From Isoetes taiwanensis (Eukaryota; Streptophyta; Lycopodiopsida; Isoetales; Isoetaceae), in assembly GCA_021234155.1 (NCBI GenBank), contig JAJEKV010000016.1:434001-498000 (forward strand): 64,000 bases of DNA. Reading direction: 5' to 3'. Numbering within the stretch: the first letter of the stretch is position 1; each line of letters starts with the position of its first letter. The position numbers and the translations under genes are program-made. Positions 33,667 through 45,400 of the stretch are shown one piece after another. Below the pieces are notes generated by a model. The model had not been told where the DNA came from and did not search any database. It saw only the letters and a list, made by a program, of their open reading frames with translations.

Positions 33667-36083
33667 CACCACAACGTAAAACATTATAATATAAAAAGAT
33701 GTCTCTATTTTGTAGCATCCATTGTGTATACTTGAAACATCAATGCACCTGGTGACATTTGATAACTGAAGTAATTCAAATCTCAATAGAAGACCAAACT
33801 ATTTTTGGGCATAAGTTGGATGTCAAAATATTGTTTGCTATTTGATGGGCTAATTTATTCCAAATATTGTCTTCTATTTGATGATTAGAATAGGATTCAT
33901 GTCCATTCATGGCAAAGACATCAAATCATATCAATGGCAACACATTCGTACCACATCACACATTTAATAAAATCATTGAATGCCGACTTGCTTATCCAAA
34001 ATTGTCAATTACACCTTACACCAAATAATGAAGGTCCTTTCTTTCATTTTACTCCTATAGACTAACAATTTATCAACGAAAAGATCCTAACATGAATATT
34101 ATGAATATTGATATACATTATTATCAAGCAACATCTTACAAGTCCTAGATAGATCAGTTTCTTTCTTTTTGCACTAAGTGAGACTATGAAAAAAATAGTA
34201 AATTAACTTATGATTGTTTGTGGCAAAAATATTGTCTTTACTTAAAAAATAAATTCATGTTATGCAGACAAATTCCATGACCAAAGGCTGCATTTTATTT
34301 TGCGATGCGGAGTCGCTTATCAAGGACATACAATTTACAAAAGCTACTTAAAAGCATGAACATATTTTCGGGCTTCTTATTGTCAACGCATCCAGCGGCA
34401 TCTCACCAAGCAGGCATCATTCATACGCATTGATTCAATGCGAAAAGTACGTACTTACTTAGTGCAGGTTTTCTAGAATAAGGCATTCTTGAAGAAGACA
34501 TTTGCATCTAGATCTAAGCGAGCTTCCGGTGATTTCATTTTTGTAAATGTCATACATAACTTATTGCGCACATTCATTTCAACAAAGGATCCAAATTCCA
34601 TCCTCCAACTTAAGCTAGCAAGCAAACTCACTAAATTTTTTAGAATTAAGCATGTACCAATTCAGAATTACAGAAACGCAAAAGCGACCACATGGTCCAT
34701 AAAGACCTGATCAAAATGTAGGATTCCATAAACACCTTTACCTTGTGAATTCCCATGAAACTTAAATTAAATGCTTAAGATGGAGTATAACCATTGAAGG
34801 TGCTCCTATGAGCTAGAAGCGACTGTAATTTAATAATACATATCAATGCTTGCCTTGACATGCATTTTGAAGGTTAAATCAAAGCAACATTACACCATAT
34901 ATACGAATCTAAAAGTGCATTAGTTCTTTCACGCCCAATTTTGAGCAAAATAAGCGGCCAAGACAGCAGATGTTATGACTTCCTTAAGGCTAAGTTTGAT
35001 CTAGTGAAATGGAGCAATACCGAATGCCTATCGATGTGTATTGGAAAGAGCTGCAATCACAAGCAAATAAGAACTAAAATGGAATCTTACGCTACGGCAG
35101 TAATGTCATTATTTGAGTTATTTCGGTTAGCAGGAAAATGGCAATGATTACTGCAAAGGGAACAAAATGTCAAAATCTTGCAAAGCAGAACAATGTGATA
35201 AGCGAGAAGAAGAAAGAATAGCCTTGAGGCGATGCATTACTTGGCATACTTGAGACCAACATAACTTATATTTTTTGGCTACTCAATGATTAAAGTGACA
35301 AAATAAATTTATGCTTAACAGCCATTAGGGCAAAGCATAGAGGCAGGGGCATTTTTTAGCGGAAGCCAAGAAGCACTACTAAGCACCTAATCTTTGAAAA
35401 CTTTACTTATTTTTATCTTTTTTGTATAACTCAGGTGAAGTTGAAGTTTTGTATTCAGAGTAATATAAATGCGTTTGAGGGAAAAATATCAAAAAATAAA
35501 AAGAAAATATTTTTAAAATACAAAGAAAATAGCCCGAGCACCCACTAAGCACCATGTGTCGTGACTTTAGAGTATACTACACCTCCATGCTTTGACCCAT
35601 TAACATCTGGCGCAACTGTAATGAGATTCAACCATAAAGATGATCATTGGAAATTCCGCGTCTTGACATGGCAAGCCAGAATATATATTTGTGATAAGAA
35701 AGTGCCTTGATTTATAGAAAAAAGATGTGGTAAAAGAAACTCGTACACCACCGAAGAAAGGCATTTCACGAGTTGCCTAGCCCGGTCGATATCTTCGCAT
35801 TTGGCATCTTTGCATCAAGCTAAAGGCTAGCTCTCTGGAATTTTGTAAATCCTTGAGAATGAACTGATAGAAAGCTGAAAGAAAAAAAGATTGAGAGTGA
35901 GAATGCACGAGTTGATGATGTTATGCACGAGGTCCAGATAATACCCCGACCATGGTCCTTTTCTCTTCCTTGCTCGATAATTCTAAATGGAGTGCAGGCC
36001 GAGGGGCTCTCCAAAATTAAACCTAAAAATTTGCCGCGACTAGCGATAGCCGTGCATTTGTTTTTATTAGTTGATTTTACGTT

Positions 36084-36496
36084 TTACGGCCGTATTATAC
36101 TCTTTTTAAGTTCTTCTTTACTTGGCGAGGTGAGAGGTGCAACCCAAAAAAGAGCTTCTGCCGGGTACTTGATTAGAAGGGCTTGGTCTACTTCAAAATA
36201 AGATCCTTGCATATTTAAATCAAAGAAAGATGAACCTTCTTGCACGTCTTGCAACAACATACCAAAAGGAAATTCATATACAAAGCCTTGAATATGGCCA
36301 GCGAGGATCCATAGCAGGTTGTGTATGTGAGGATGAAAACCCACTGATCATTGCGGTTCTTCCGCGAAAAGATTACGTCTTTCAAATTAGGGACATCCCT
36401 AAAGCGAGGAAACTTCTCAAAATACTTGATCCAATCCACCATTTCTTTGGAGTTTGATTTTAAGGAACGTTCTTTGTCGCGCGACGATCTTGGCAC
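36084..36496 (-). CDS. Unidentified minus-strand coding-like stretch
   Basis: Two minus-strand frames overlap: 36,496-36,215 (93 codons, including EMVDWIKYFEKFPRFRDV and LKDVIFSRKNRND) and 36,344-36,084 (86 codons, including FGMLLQDVQEGSSFFDLNM and KYPAEALFWVAPLTSP). One frameshift around 36,340 would fuse them into about 137 residues with natural-looking composition. I recognise no domain and see no neighbours to give context. It may be an exon of a host gene or a decayed gene fragment. Confidence 0.35.
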
Positions 36497-37098
36497 GGAT
36501 AGGCTGTATACATAGCTGATGTTTCCTAGAGGCCACAGAATAGGCTGCGGATTGTGAACATTTAGAGCGCATCACCACGAGCGGCCCGAGACCATAGTCC
36601 TGCGCAATGCGACCGCAGCGCTATTTGTCACAACTGCGGAGGGCAAAGCCCCGCTGCTTTTCATTTTTAGAGCCGGTTCTGCGGGAAAAACTTATTCATT
36701 CACTTTCGATTACATGCCTACCCGGCAAATTAAGCTACTCCATTTTGTAAAACCCGGCAGCTAAAGGCTTCTTGGAAACAGCAGGCACACATATCCAACA
36801 ATCGCGCTTTAATGGAAAGAAATCAAGCTTCGCCGGAGAGCGGTAGCTTGGAATATGCAGAAAAGTCGTGCCTCCCATTCGCTGGAGTTGAACCAAGAAC
36901 AATAGGATCGTGGCGGATCACCGGCCCTAAACTTCGAAATCAGCGAAGCACTCTGCCCGTGGAGCGAGATGGAACAAAACCTAGTTATGCCATAAGCGGG
37001 GAAAAATCATAACCGGTAAATCTCAACACTAAATCTCGGCCTTTGGATTTAGAGTGCAGGTCCCAACACTTACACTAAAATTTATAATATAAGATGCA
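36497..37098. other. Spacer up to the gypsy insertion
   Basis: No gene recognised apart from the weak Pol III-type box pair listed separately. The last bases before the LTR are aagat (37,091-37,095), a candidate target-site duplication of the gypsy element. Confidence 0.4.
36875..36975 (-). other. Possible tRNA-derived SINE-like Pol III box pair
   Basis: On the minus strand, ggttcaactcc (36,884-36,894) fits the Pol III B-box pattern GGTTCRANNCC, and acgggcagagtgc (36,948-36,960), about 55 bp upstream of it, is A-box-like. The spacing suits a tRNA or tRNA-derived SINE. I could not fold a convincing cloverleaf, so this is not called a tRNA. Chance matches to these short boxes are common. Confidence 0.25.
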
Positions 37099-38759
37099 TG
37101 GCGGTCCGGGGAATATAAAGTCATAAATCACATTATATTCTGGATGCGAGTCACTATAAGAATCTATCATTCATAGCCTTGTATACCATAGGTTGTGGCA
37201 CTGGGGGCATGGCCAGAGTTATTTTCATAACTTAGCCAGCCATAGGTTAAGCCATTATCCGCGTGGCCTTAACCTGTGGGGCCTTATACAGGTGTGCCAT
37301 TGGTGCCCGCGTGGCATCCTAGGTGGACCTAGCTCATATAGGCCTAAACCTAACCCTAGGCCTCTTTCGGCCCTAGCACCCACGGACTCACCTACGATTC
37401 GAAACCCGGGTTTAGAACATGTCGTTGTTGTGGCATAGAGTACAGTGCGGCCGGTGGCGGGGTAGGCGTTCTTAGGTGAACGGCGGCTTGTGAAGTCGAA
37501 GACCATGGGCGCCGCGGATCTGGAGGAACATGGGCGGTATGTAGACTAGGAGTCATTGGTAGCTTATCTGGAGATGCTTATTCGGATATGCTGAGTATCT
37601 TGTATATCTAAGAGTAAGAGCCATCCTAGAACTTAGTATTCAACATCTTGAACCTAATCAATGAACCCTAACCATTAGTTAGATTTGTATGATTAGGTTA
37701 AGATATTCTTATATGATTATTCTCATGATGTGATGATTATGTGATGATGGTTGGTGTATTTGCTCCTCTTGTATTGGGAAGGGTGAGACCTAGAGCCATA
37801 TGTAGTATGCTCTAGAGTAGATCCCTTAGTTCCTATTTAGTTGACTTTGTGCATAAGGCCACAGGCTATTGAGGCTATGATATGACTTCGGCCTGGGGAT
37901 ACTTGGGCTACTTAGAGGGAAAGTGGAGGGAGGATCCACGCGGAGGTGGGGGCCGGGGATCCCATAGTGGAGGCTAGGCTTATGGTGGGTCGCCGGTGTG
38001 GGCGAGCATGGGTGGGAAACACACTCTGGGGCAATGGTGTTGCCACGCCTCGGAAACTGCAAATTAATAAACTTGGCTCGTTCCGGAAGGTTGATGCGAG
38101 ATTACCGAATGCGTGTCGCGCCCGCGATTCTCTAGCATACACGGCACCTCTAGACCACACAGGAAGGGGAGATGCAACCCTTCACCGCCTCAGCCGGACG
38201 AGGAGATGCAACACAGGCGGTCTCGATGGGTGATACCATGGGATTAGTATCCGGGAAGGCTACCGGAATGCTGTCGAGCGATCTAGCCTTATCGCAAAGA
38301 GCTACATGCGCGGGGAAGTGATAAGATGGTCAACCACAGCCATTGTTCTAAGCCCGGCCCTACAGCCGTTGCCGCGGCTTTTCGATACCGCTTTGCTCTA
38401 TCTTGAGGCCTAAGCCGTCGATCCGCACCCTCGCCCATGAGATGCGAGGCGATTGGGAGCTCCCCATGTTTCTTATTTGTGCTTATCATCTTTGTATTGG
38501 TTTTATATGTGATGCACTACTCTTGAAGTGAGTATTTTGTATATATGTTGATGCTTCAGATTACGGCGTGTTATAAACCCATTTGTTATAGAAGACCCAT
38601 AGGGGCAGACGCGCCAAGACACCTTACGTGTTCCCTTCCGCTGAGGTCACCTCAGTCTTGGAGGATAAGGCGGAGGAGCTTATCACCCGGTTGACAATGG
38701 GATGGGGATTTCTGCCGATTATGCAGTGATGGCCGTGTATGTTTAGCGAGGGCGTCACA
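37099..38759 (+). repeat. 5' LTR of the gypsy element
   Basis: About 1.66 kb, starting tggcggtccgggg and ending gggcgtcaca, so it has the TG...CA ends usual for LTRs. It matches 47,811-49,456 through shared blocks such as ccttgtataccataggttgt, ggcatcctaggtggacc, gattaggttaagatattctt, ctcatgatgtgatgattatg, ctctagaccaca and gcttatcatctttgtattgg. The promoter has not been located with confidence. Confidence 0.92.
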
Positions 38760-38760
38760 A

Positions 38761-38772
38761 TGGTATCGAGGC
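38761..38772 (+). promoter_or_regulatory. Primer-binding site, initiator Met-tRNA type
   Basis: The sequence tggtatcgaggc begins one base after the 5' LTR end. The standard plant iMet site is TGGTATCRGAGC; this copy matches it with a one-base rearrangement near the end. It primes minus-strand DNA synthesis during reverse transcription. Confidence 0.85.
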
Positions 38773-41700
38773 GTGTTCTTGGTTGACCAAGAACTAGCCT
38801 TGACCATAACCATGAATTGATCTAACAGGGCCTATAGAGGTGTGAAATAAACATTTCCACCATGAACATGAAAAAGGGAAAAATTTTTCTCTAGGTAGTG
38901 GGGCCGGGGACTCCAGGCTAAGTGTTAGACTACAAGATTTGAGGAATCAACGAACCTTCTAGTAAATTTGGGTAAAAATTATGCATACGCATCAAATTTC
39001 ACCTAAAATGGAGTAGAAGAATCATGCCAATCCGGAGGCCCGGTGGCAAAATGGTACCAAATTCATAAAATTGCACTTGAACCATTAGGAAAATTCGAAA
39101 TTTAAAAGATAATAGTATTAATATAGATTCAAAATATACATTAATAGTTAAATAATTAATTAAATATCTTGTAATTAATAAGGAGGCTATTGTAATAAAT
39201 AGGGAGTAGTATGGTGGAGAATATTCGAGGGGACCCTCACTTTTTAAATATCGACACCTCATTTTCTCTCTCAACCCTTCACCTCCAACTCTCTCTTGCT
39301 TTCGATATACGTCACCCATTCTAGAACCATAAGATATGGCCGCACTAAACAAAAGCGACTAGGAGGGTAGGCGTCAACACTCGATGGCACATATGACCCA
39401 GGGGCGACGTAATGTGAAATGCTGGGAGCACCTGGGCAAGAAGGGAAGAGGAGCCTCCCGGCCGGCTGACGGCGGCCGGCGGCGACCGCGTATCCGCGAT
39501 CTTGCGAGGAGAGCCCGGTGGCTGACTTCGTCATGGGGGGCACCACCAGAGAGCGAATCAGGAATGCGCCACTTGGGAGGTGTTCAGGACAGGGTGGAGG
39601 CGAGGAGAAGAAGCGAGGATCCACCAGCAGTGGGGCGGCCAGCCTTAGGCCCCAAGGAAAGAATGGGGAAGAAGGTTGCCGAGTGGCCAGGAGGGAGCGC
39701 GGGGAGGAAGCGGGGCCGGGAGGGGAGGCTGAGGGAGGAGAGAAGGAAAGAAACGAAGAAGAGAGCGAGAAGCCGAGGGCCTCGTAGGACAAGTGGATTA
39801 TTCAGGAAACCCCTTGGCCCGGGAAGAGGAGCGCGGGGTGGGCCGAGAGGAGGAGGAGGAGGGCAGCAAGACCCACGGCCGAGACCCACCCTACCCCAGA
39901 GTATTTTGCAGGAACCACCTAAAAGATTGGTGAAGAAGGTGGGGAAGCCGGGCATTGTTAAGCTCCGGCCGGGGCAGGGAGTTCAAAGGAAGATGAGGTG
40001 CAGCCCACAAGGGGAGTACCTTAGTGGATTGGGGCCGAGGCCACAATGGAGATGTGTGCGCCCGAGGGAGGTACAGCAGCGTGGAGTGGAGAGCAGGCGA
40101 AGAAGAACCAGCCCAAGCCACCCCACCCAGGGCGAAAAAAACCAAAGAGGGGTTCTACGGGCAGCGGCAACACACTTGCCCGGTGTTTAGGAGATTACGG
40201 CACTTCGGATGTGCCGCAGGGCTCTAATAAGGAAGAAGGCCGGCGTCTCCTTAGGGAGGTTACTGCGGCGATTCGGGGCCGGACTACGAGGGGTAACCCC
40301 TCTAATGGCCGGGGCTGCCGAGAGGCCCGCCAGAGGCGGCGATGCGGCTCTTGAGGAGGAAACCTACAGCTATCCATGCCAAGCGGGTAACCCCTTATGC
40401 CCTAGGATATCCCACTTATACGAGGTCGCGGGGAGAGCCTAGGCCTCAAATTTTTGTAAATTTTGTAGAAGAACTAAAATTTTTCATGCGGTATGTTCCT
40501 CATTAATATAAAAGTTCTTTCCCTCGTAAAAATTGTTCTAATGCTTGAAATGTAGAAAAATAGAACCCAATTGTGAAGATAGGAATTCTTCATAGCATGT
40601 CTAGAAATACCCCAAAATCATGACTACAACAAATTTTGGCAAAAAATCATCAAAATACAAGAGGCTGGGGCCCGGTCCGGAGTGAGGCGCGCCCGATGGC
40701 CTACAAAAGGTCCCCGGCGGGCGTTGTAGCGGATTCACGCCTACCCCCAAAATCTTGCTTTTAGATGTCCGGTTTTGCACAAAATAAGTTCTTTAGCTAG
40801 GTTAAATTGGCCCAATTAGCCATGTTAGCATCTCCCAATTCCCAAAAATGACGAAAAGTGGCTTTAAAGCAGGCCCGGCCGGCCGAGGATCGAGGCAGCG
40901 GCTATGGGATAGGACTAGGACCATGCGGAATTACATGACCCTGCGGGCATAATAGGCATAGGTACCTTTCGGCTCGGGCGGCCCTTGCCCTCTTCATACA
41001 TTACAAAGTCAATCAACAAAGTAGGGGAACCCTCTGTTCGGCCCTTAGACTTGGCGCCGCCTTGATGCGTAAGGGCCGGGATCAAATCACGAATATAGAG
41101 TCACTGGCCTACGAATATTACGGCCGCGGCGTCGGTACACCATAAGCTCTGAGATCCATGAAGATTACGGCTGACTGGGGAAGCGAGGGAGCCGAGGGAA
41201 TGGGGGCGAGGGGAGAGCAGCAAGAATGCGAGGAGATATGGTAGGGAGGGCATGGCGGCGGCTGTGAAGCGGCTCTTGGAAGCCCACCCGGTCGGCATCC
41301 GCGGCCTTGTCGTAGATAGTCATCGGCGGGGGAGGGAGTACATTTTGCAAATGACATCCCTCCAATCATCCCTCATCCAGAAGCGAGGGTCTTGATGACG
41401 AGCTCTTGGGTATGATAGCACCACGGAAAACACGGACATCATCAGTACTGCAGGGAGATCCCAAGGGGCTGGTAGGAGACACTCTTATCTTTGGGAGACA
41501 ATATGGATATAGCGGCCCTATCGAATAAAAGGGAGATCTATGAAGCGGCCGAGGGAGTAGCCCTATCATCTCGAGGAGGGAGGAGTTCAGCGGTCCCAGT
41601 ACTCTACAAACCCGGGAAGGGGGCTTTAGCTCAGGCGATTCGAGCAGGGGAGCATGGGGAAGGGGTCAGCTGACGTGCTTGGACAAGCGCGAAAGCGGTA

Positions 41701-42529
41701 TGTGGAGGGATCGCGAAGACCTAATGGCGGTGGATGCCCTGCAGCGAAGCGGCTCAAAGGAAGGATGTTAGTCAGGGTCATCCGAAACTGCCCGAGCTTT
41801 GGGAGCCCCTTTAGCGGAATAGTTGAAAAAATTTTAGCAAGATTTGTACTAAATATTTCTTACCCATTGTGCTAGGATATATTCACTTTATCATGTAGTC
41901 ATATAATATATGACTATTAGCGGTTTTGTCAAAATAAGGCTTTTGTATGATTTCTTATAACTAAAGATAATTCAATTTGCAAGTAAAATTGATCAACATC
42001 TAACCAGGATAAAATGTATTGATGGTCGAACCTTGCGGCCAGGAACTCAAGTCGCGGGGATCTCAAGATCAGCACCGGCCGCGTAGTGGGCACCAAGAAT
42101 TTGTTCGTGAGGAGAAACTGAGGGAAGACTTTGGCGGGATATGTCACGGCTAGGTCAGCGCCAAGGTTGAGTGCGGATGAGGAACGGATGCAACACCTCA
42201 TCAAGCTGACAGCACCTCTCATGAATGCGAGGAAGACCTCCACTCCACCTTGTTTTCGGGTGAGGCGGCTTGAGAGTCCCTCGGCGGGGAAGGGAGGGCA
42301 ACCCGAGAAGGCGTCGAGGGGATAGAAGAAGGAAGAGAGGGAGAGCCGAGGAGCCCATCATCATCTAGCTCCAGGAAACTACCCACATCAGAGACTGACT
42401 CTTCCAGTGAGGGCCCGACTCCTAGCTCAAACTGATCGGTCGACACACCTAAAAGCAAGGAAAAAGAGCAAGAAAGGCAGTGGTGCTCGAGAAAAAAGGT
42501 GGATAGTGCTATGAGCAATGTATGGAAGA
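38773..42529 (+). other. Long leader between PBS and gag, partly very GC-rich
   Basis: About 3.7 kb without a recognised domain. 38,880-39,260 is AT-rich; 39,390-40,440 and 40,660-41,800 are GC-rich; 41,820-41,960 is AT-rich. A 268-codon frame lies in the first GC-rich part (listed separately). Leaders this long occur in some large plant chromoviruses, but the GC-rich blocks could also be a captured sequence or an extra ORF. Confidence 0.5.
39384..40190 (+). CDS. 268-codon arginine/glycine-rich open frame in the gypsy leader
   Basis: The longest uninterrupted frame in the window, 268 codons, starting MAHMTQGRRNV. It is rich in Arg, Gly, Pro and Lys (runs such as GRGARGGPRGGGGGQQ) and has no transmembrane segment or recognised domain. 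A 173-codon frame on the other strand overlaps it (39,271-39,792). GC-rich DNA lacks stop codons by chance, so openness is weak evidence. In its favour, it stays open where every known retroelement domain here is broken. It could be an accessory ORF upstream of gag, a captured fragment, or nothing. No RNA-binding motif is clear beyond the basic composition. Confidence 0.3.
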   Translation: MAHMTQGRRNVKCWEHLGKKGRGASRPADGGRRRPRIRDLARRARWLTSSWGAPPESESGMRHLGGVQDRVEARRRSEDPPAVGRPALGPKERMGKKVAEWPGGSAGRKRGREGRLREERRKETKKRARSRGPRRTSGLFRKPLGPGRGARGGPRGGGGGQQDPRPRPTLPQSILQEPPKRLVKKVGKPGIVKLRPGQGVQRKMRCSPQGEYLSGLGPRPQWRCVRPREVQQRGVESRRRRTSPSHPTQGEKNQRGVLRAAATHLPGV

Positions 42530-43330
42530 CAAAGGGAAGCTTCGGCCAGTTCGAGGCAGTCCGGGCATGGAAGGCTGAAGCATGGCTTGATGAAATGGAA
42601 GGAATTTGGCAACTCATGCGGTTATGAAGGACAAAGGACATAGGGAGAGAAGTTACTTTCTGACTAACCTTATTGGACCATAAAGGATCCCCAGTTGGAA
42701 GAAGATATGCTAAGTCTAACAAGGCTGAAGAGGAACAATTGCGATTTAAGACCTTGACCAAAGGCTTTTAAAGTAAGCACTATGTGCCCAAGGTCCCATA
42801 CTAGTAAAATGATCGGCCGGTTTCACGAGGTTAGTCGAGGGGTACCTTGCTCAGTGGCTAAGTATACGAGAAGAATTCATGAGACTTGGGCTTTAAAATT
42901 CGGGAGTATCAGGGACGACGTGCGGACACCTACGTGAGGGGTTGAGCGGCAATATCGAAGGCTTGTTAGAGCAATCAACCCAAAGATGAGTTGCGGGAGG
43001 CGAAGGAAGATAAAGCTACCTATAAGTTTGGAAGAGGCACCCGGCAACTCCGGCGGAATGATCAACCTTCAGGGCAAGAGTGCGGGGAGGCATTATCAGG
43101 ACAATGCTCGAGGGGGTAAGCAATCCGCGGCTACACCACGGGGAGTGGCCCGGCAAGGCAAGGGGTGAACAAAGCTTTTTGGGGGCCGAAGTAAGCCCGC
43201 GGGGAATGCATCGGTGCTCTCAAAGCGTCTCCTAGGCGATTTGCGAAGGAGAGCGAGGGAATGCATTGAGAAAAGTTATGCTTGAGTGCTTCAGCGAGGC
43301 CTGCCGAACATGATTGTCCATTAAGTCATG
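42530..43330 (+). pseudogene. Gypsy gag, frameshifted
   Basis: Gag forms the particle that packages element RNA. In the + strand I read AVRAWKAEAWLDEMEGIWQL (about 42,555-42,615), which fits the start of the plant retrotransposon gag domain, followed by VTFxLT-type text and FKTLTKGF near 42,750. Around 42,960-43,060 is a conserved-looking tail (VRAINPKDELREAKEDK in one frame). Near 43,288-43,320 tgcttcagcgaggcctgccg can be read as a damaged CCHC zinc knuckle. At least four frame changes are needed to read through. An antisense frame of 180 codons covers 42,219-42,761 but shows no domain and is taken as a shadow. The protease was not located with confidence. Confidence 0.65.
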
Positions 43331-43989
43331 CGGTCGGCCTTAGCGAGAGCTTATGGATTGGGATTCCCCAGCGAGCGGATGAGGCGGCGATCAGCGAGGG
43401 GAGGCCGGGACTTCATAGATGGTGAGTGCCACGTATGTGCTAACATTGAGTGGGGTGATATAAGAGAATCGGTCGGCGGTCATTGCGGTGATGGGATCAT
43501 AGATAGTAAGCCATATGTAGTCCTCATGTAGATGCAGAGGTAGCTCTCATAATTTTGCATCTCCTAGATTGTTTGCTCTAATGAAGAATAAGGTATTGAA
43601 GTCTAAGCCAAGGCCCGATGCTATGGCAAGCGAGCCATTGACACACTAAGGGAGGAGGATCACCTTTGGCCGGGCCATGGTAAGAAGGGCTAGGTATGGC
43701 CAGATGGGAGGCGAAGTCATGGACTGCTCGGAAGGTATGATCTTATTGTGGGAATGCGATTCTTGAAGCCCGACTAAAGCGATGAGTGATTGTGTGAAGA
43801 CGAAGTCACCATGGCGGCACCAGGCGCTTGGGTTAGTAGTGAAGGTAGAAGCTAGATTCTCCTATCACGGTGTATTCTTTGAAGCGACTAAGGAAGAGTA
43901 TAGAAGAATAAGGTGGACTACATCACGAGAATGGAATCGGTTGAGCGGTGGCGGGGAGGAAGTGACCAAAGGGATTGATTACCCAAGCG
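43331..43989 (+). other. Gag-RT interval; protease expected but not identified
   Basis: In chromoviruses the aspartic protease lies here. I looked for a DSGA or DTGA motif and found none in any plus frame. The segment 43,780-43,990 has a 70-codon open frame (VKVEARFSYHGVFFEATKEE) that could be the linker before RT. The protease may be lost or obscured by indels. Confidence 0.4.
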
Positions 43990-45400
43990 GGTAGCAAGGC
44001 TATTTGAGTTCAAGGATGTATTCGGGGATGAAATCCGACATTTGCCACCCATATAGGGGTGTGGAATGTGAAGATCGCATTGTTGCAGAATCGCGAAGCC
44101 TACATTAAAGGCGCCATATAGAATGAGCATCGAGAATTGAAATTTGAGCTCAAGAAGCAGTGCGAGTTGCCGAGCTTGGTTACTAAGAGCAAGTGTGTCT
44201 CCTTTAGGACACCTATACTCTTTGTCAAGAAGAAAGATAGGAGACTTTGGGAAGTATTGCGCGGAACTATGGCGGAAACAAACAAGCGACGATAAAGAAT
44301 AAGTATGCATTACCAAAGAGGCGGATGACCTAATGGACGATTCTGAGGAGCAAAAGGTATTCTCTAAAATGGATTTGAGGAATTCGAGGATACCAATGAG
44401 AGATAAGAATAAAAAGAAGAGGATATCCGCCGGGCGCTTTGAGCAGCGGTATGGTCATTTGAGTTCTGATATGCCCTTTGGTTATCAAGCGACTCTGCAA
44501 CATTCATGCGCCTTATGACGACATCTTGAGAGACTTCTTGGATGAGTTTGTCATTGTCTTCTTGACGACATTCTAGTCTACAGCAAGTCCTTGAAGAGCA
44601 TTGTCGGCATCTCGAGGGAAAGTGTTGGAAAAGTTGAAGCGTCATCGGTTGTATGGGAAGCTCTCTAAGTGCCACTTACACCTTGGTAGAGTGGAGTATT
44701 TGAGACGCACGTATTTGGCTTTATCGAGGAATCTCCCGCAGATCCATCTAAAAGATTGAGGCAATAGTTGATTGGCGGCTCAAAAGGAATGTATGAAGTA
44801 AAAAGCTTTTCTCGGGTTGAGGATATTCTGAGAAAGTTAAGTGAAGGACTTTGCTAAATTAAGGCGTCCCCTTTGTGGGACCTCTCACTAAGGCCAAGAA
44901 AGATTAAGAGATTGGAGCTAGCCATTGGTTAGAAAGTCAAGCGGTTCTTTTGAGAAGCTTAAAGAGCCTTAGCTCATGACACGGTGCTTGATGCTCCCGA
45001 TCCGAATAAGAAGGATAAGTTGGTAACCTTGGTCACGAAGCAAAGATAGCGAGGCGATCTTGATGCGAAAGGGAAGAATTGAAGTAAGCCTCACGACTGC
45101 GAAGAAGATGAGAGCGGCGCCCGAACAGCGCTACCCAACCCATGATCGAGGGGCGCTAGCCATTGTCGAGGAACTGGGGATATGGAGGCATTATCTGGCT
45201 GGGAAGGAAGTTTGATTGGATAGATCACGGAGCCGCCATTATCTTTTCACCCGACCACTCCTCAACTTAAGGCAAGGGATTGGATGGAATTCATAAAGGA
45301 GTATGATTTTGATATCATATATAAGCGCGACTTAATGTGGTAGCGGATGCCCTTTCGGAGACCATTCCGGACAAGGGCGCATTGTAATGCGATTTCCACT
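43990..45400 (+). pseudogene. Gypsy reverse transcriptase and RNase H, frameshifted
   Basis: Reverse transcriptase copies element RNA to DNA; RNase H removes the RNA. Seen over several frames: LPPIxGVECE-type start (about 44,040), TPILFVKKKD (about 44,207-44,236), NKYALPK (about 44,300), KVFSKMDLR (about 44,350), RYGHLSSDMPFGYQ (about 44,446-44,487) and the catalytic region FVIVFLDDILVYS at about 44,545-44,586, where one base is missing just before LDD. RNase H follows: YPTHDRGALAIVEEL (about 45,130-45,175), then KEYDFDIIYKR (about 45,294-45,330) and VADAL/SxxP-like text. The order is typical of Ty3/gypsy. The frame is broken repeatedly. Confidence 0.9.

Larger units (their letters stand above)
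31551..36083. other. AT-rich intergenic spacer with small repeats
   Basis: No gene recognised over about 4.5 kb. Short duplications occur: a 19-bp word gccatagccggatcttgta or a variant twice at 31,865-31,902, ggaataagcaca twice near 31,918, and the repeats listed separately at 32,834 and 33,581. Frames up to 123 codons (32,862-33,233, +) run through repeats and show no domain. Confidence 0.4.

Noticed and set aside
36865-36985. A tRNA gene on the minus strand
   Set aside because: A- and B-box-like words are present, but no acceptor stem or anticodon arm pairs convincingly, so only a weak SINE-like note was kept.
39271-39792. 173-codon minus-strand frame in the gypsy leader
   Set aside because: It is Ser/Pro/Leu-rich, overlaps the 268-codon plus frame in GC-rich DNA where stops are rare, runs against the element orientation and has no recognised domain.
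42219-42761. 180-codon minus-strand frame
   Set aside because: It overlaps the plus-strand gag, whose conserved text (KAEAWLDEMEGIWQL) is on the other strand. No domain is visible in the minus frame.
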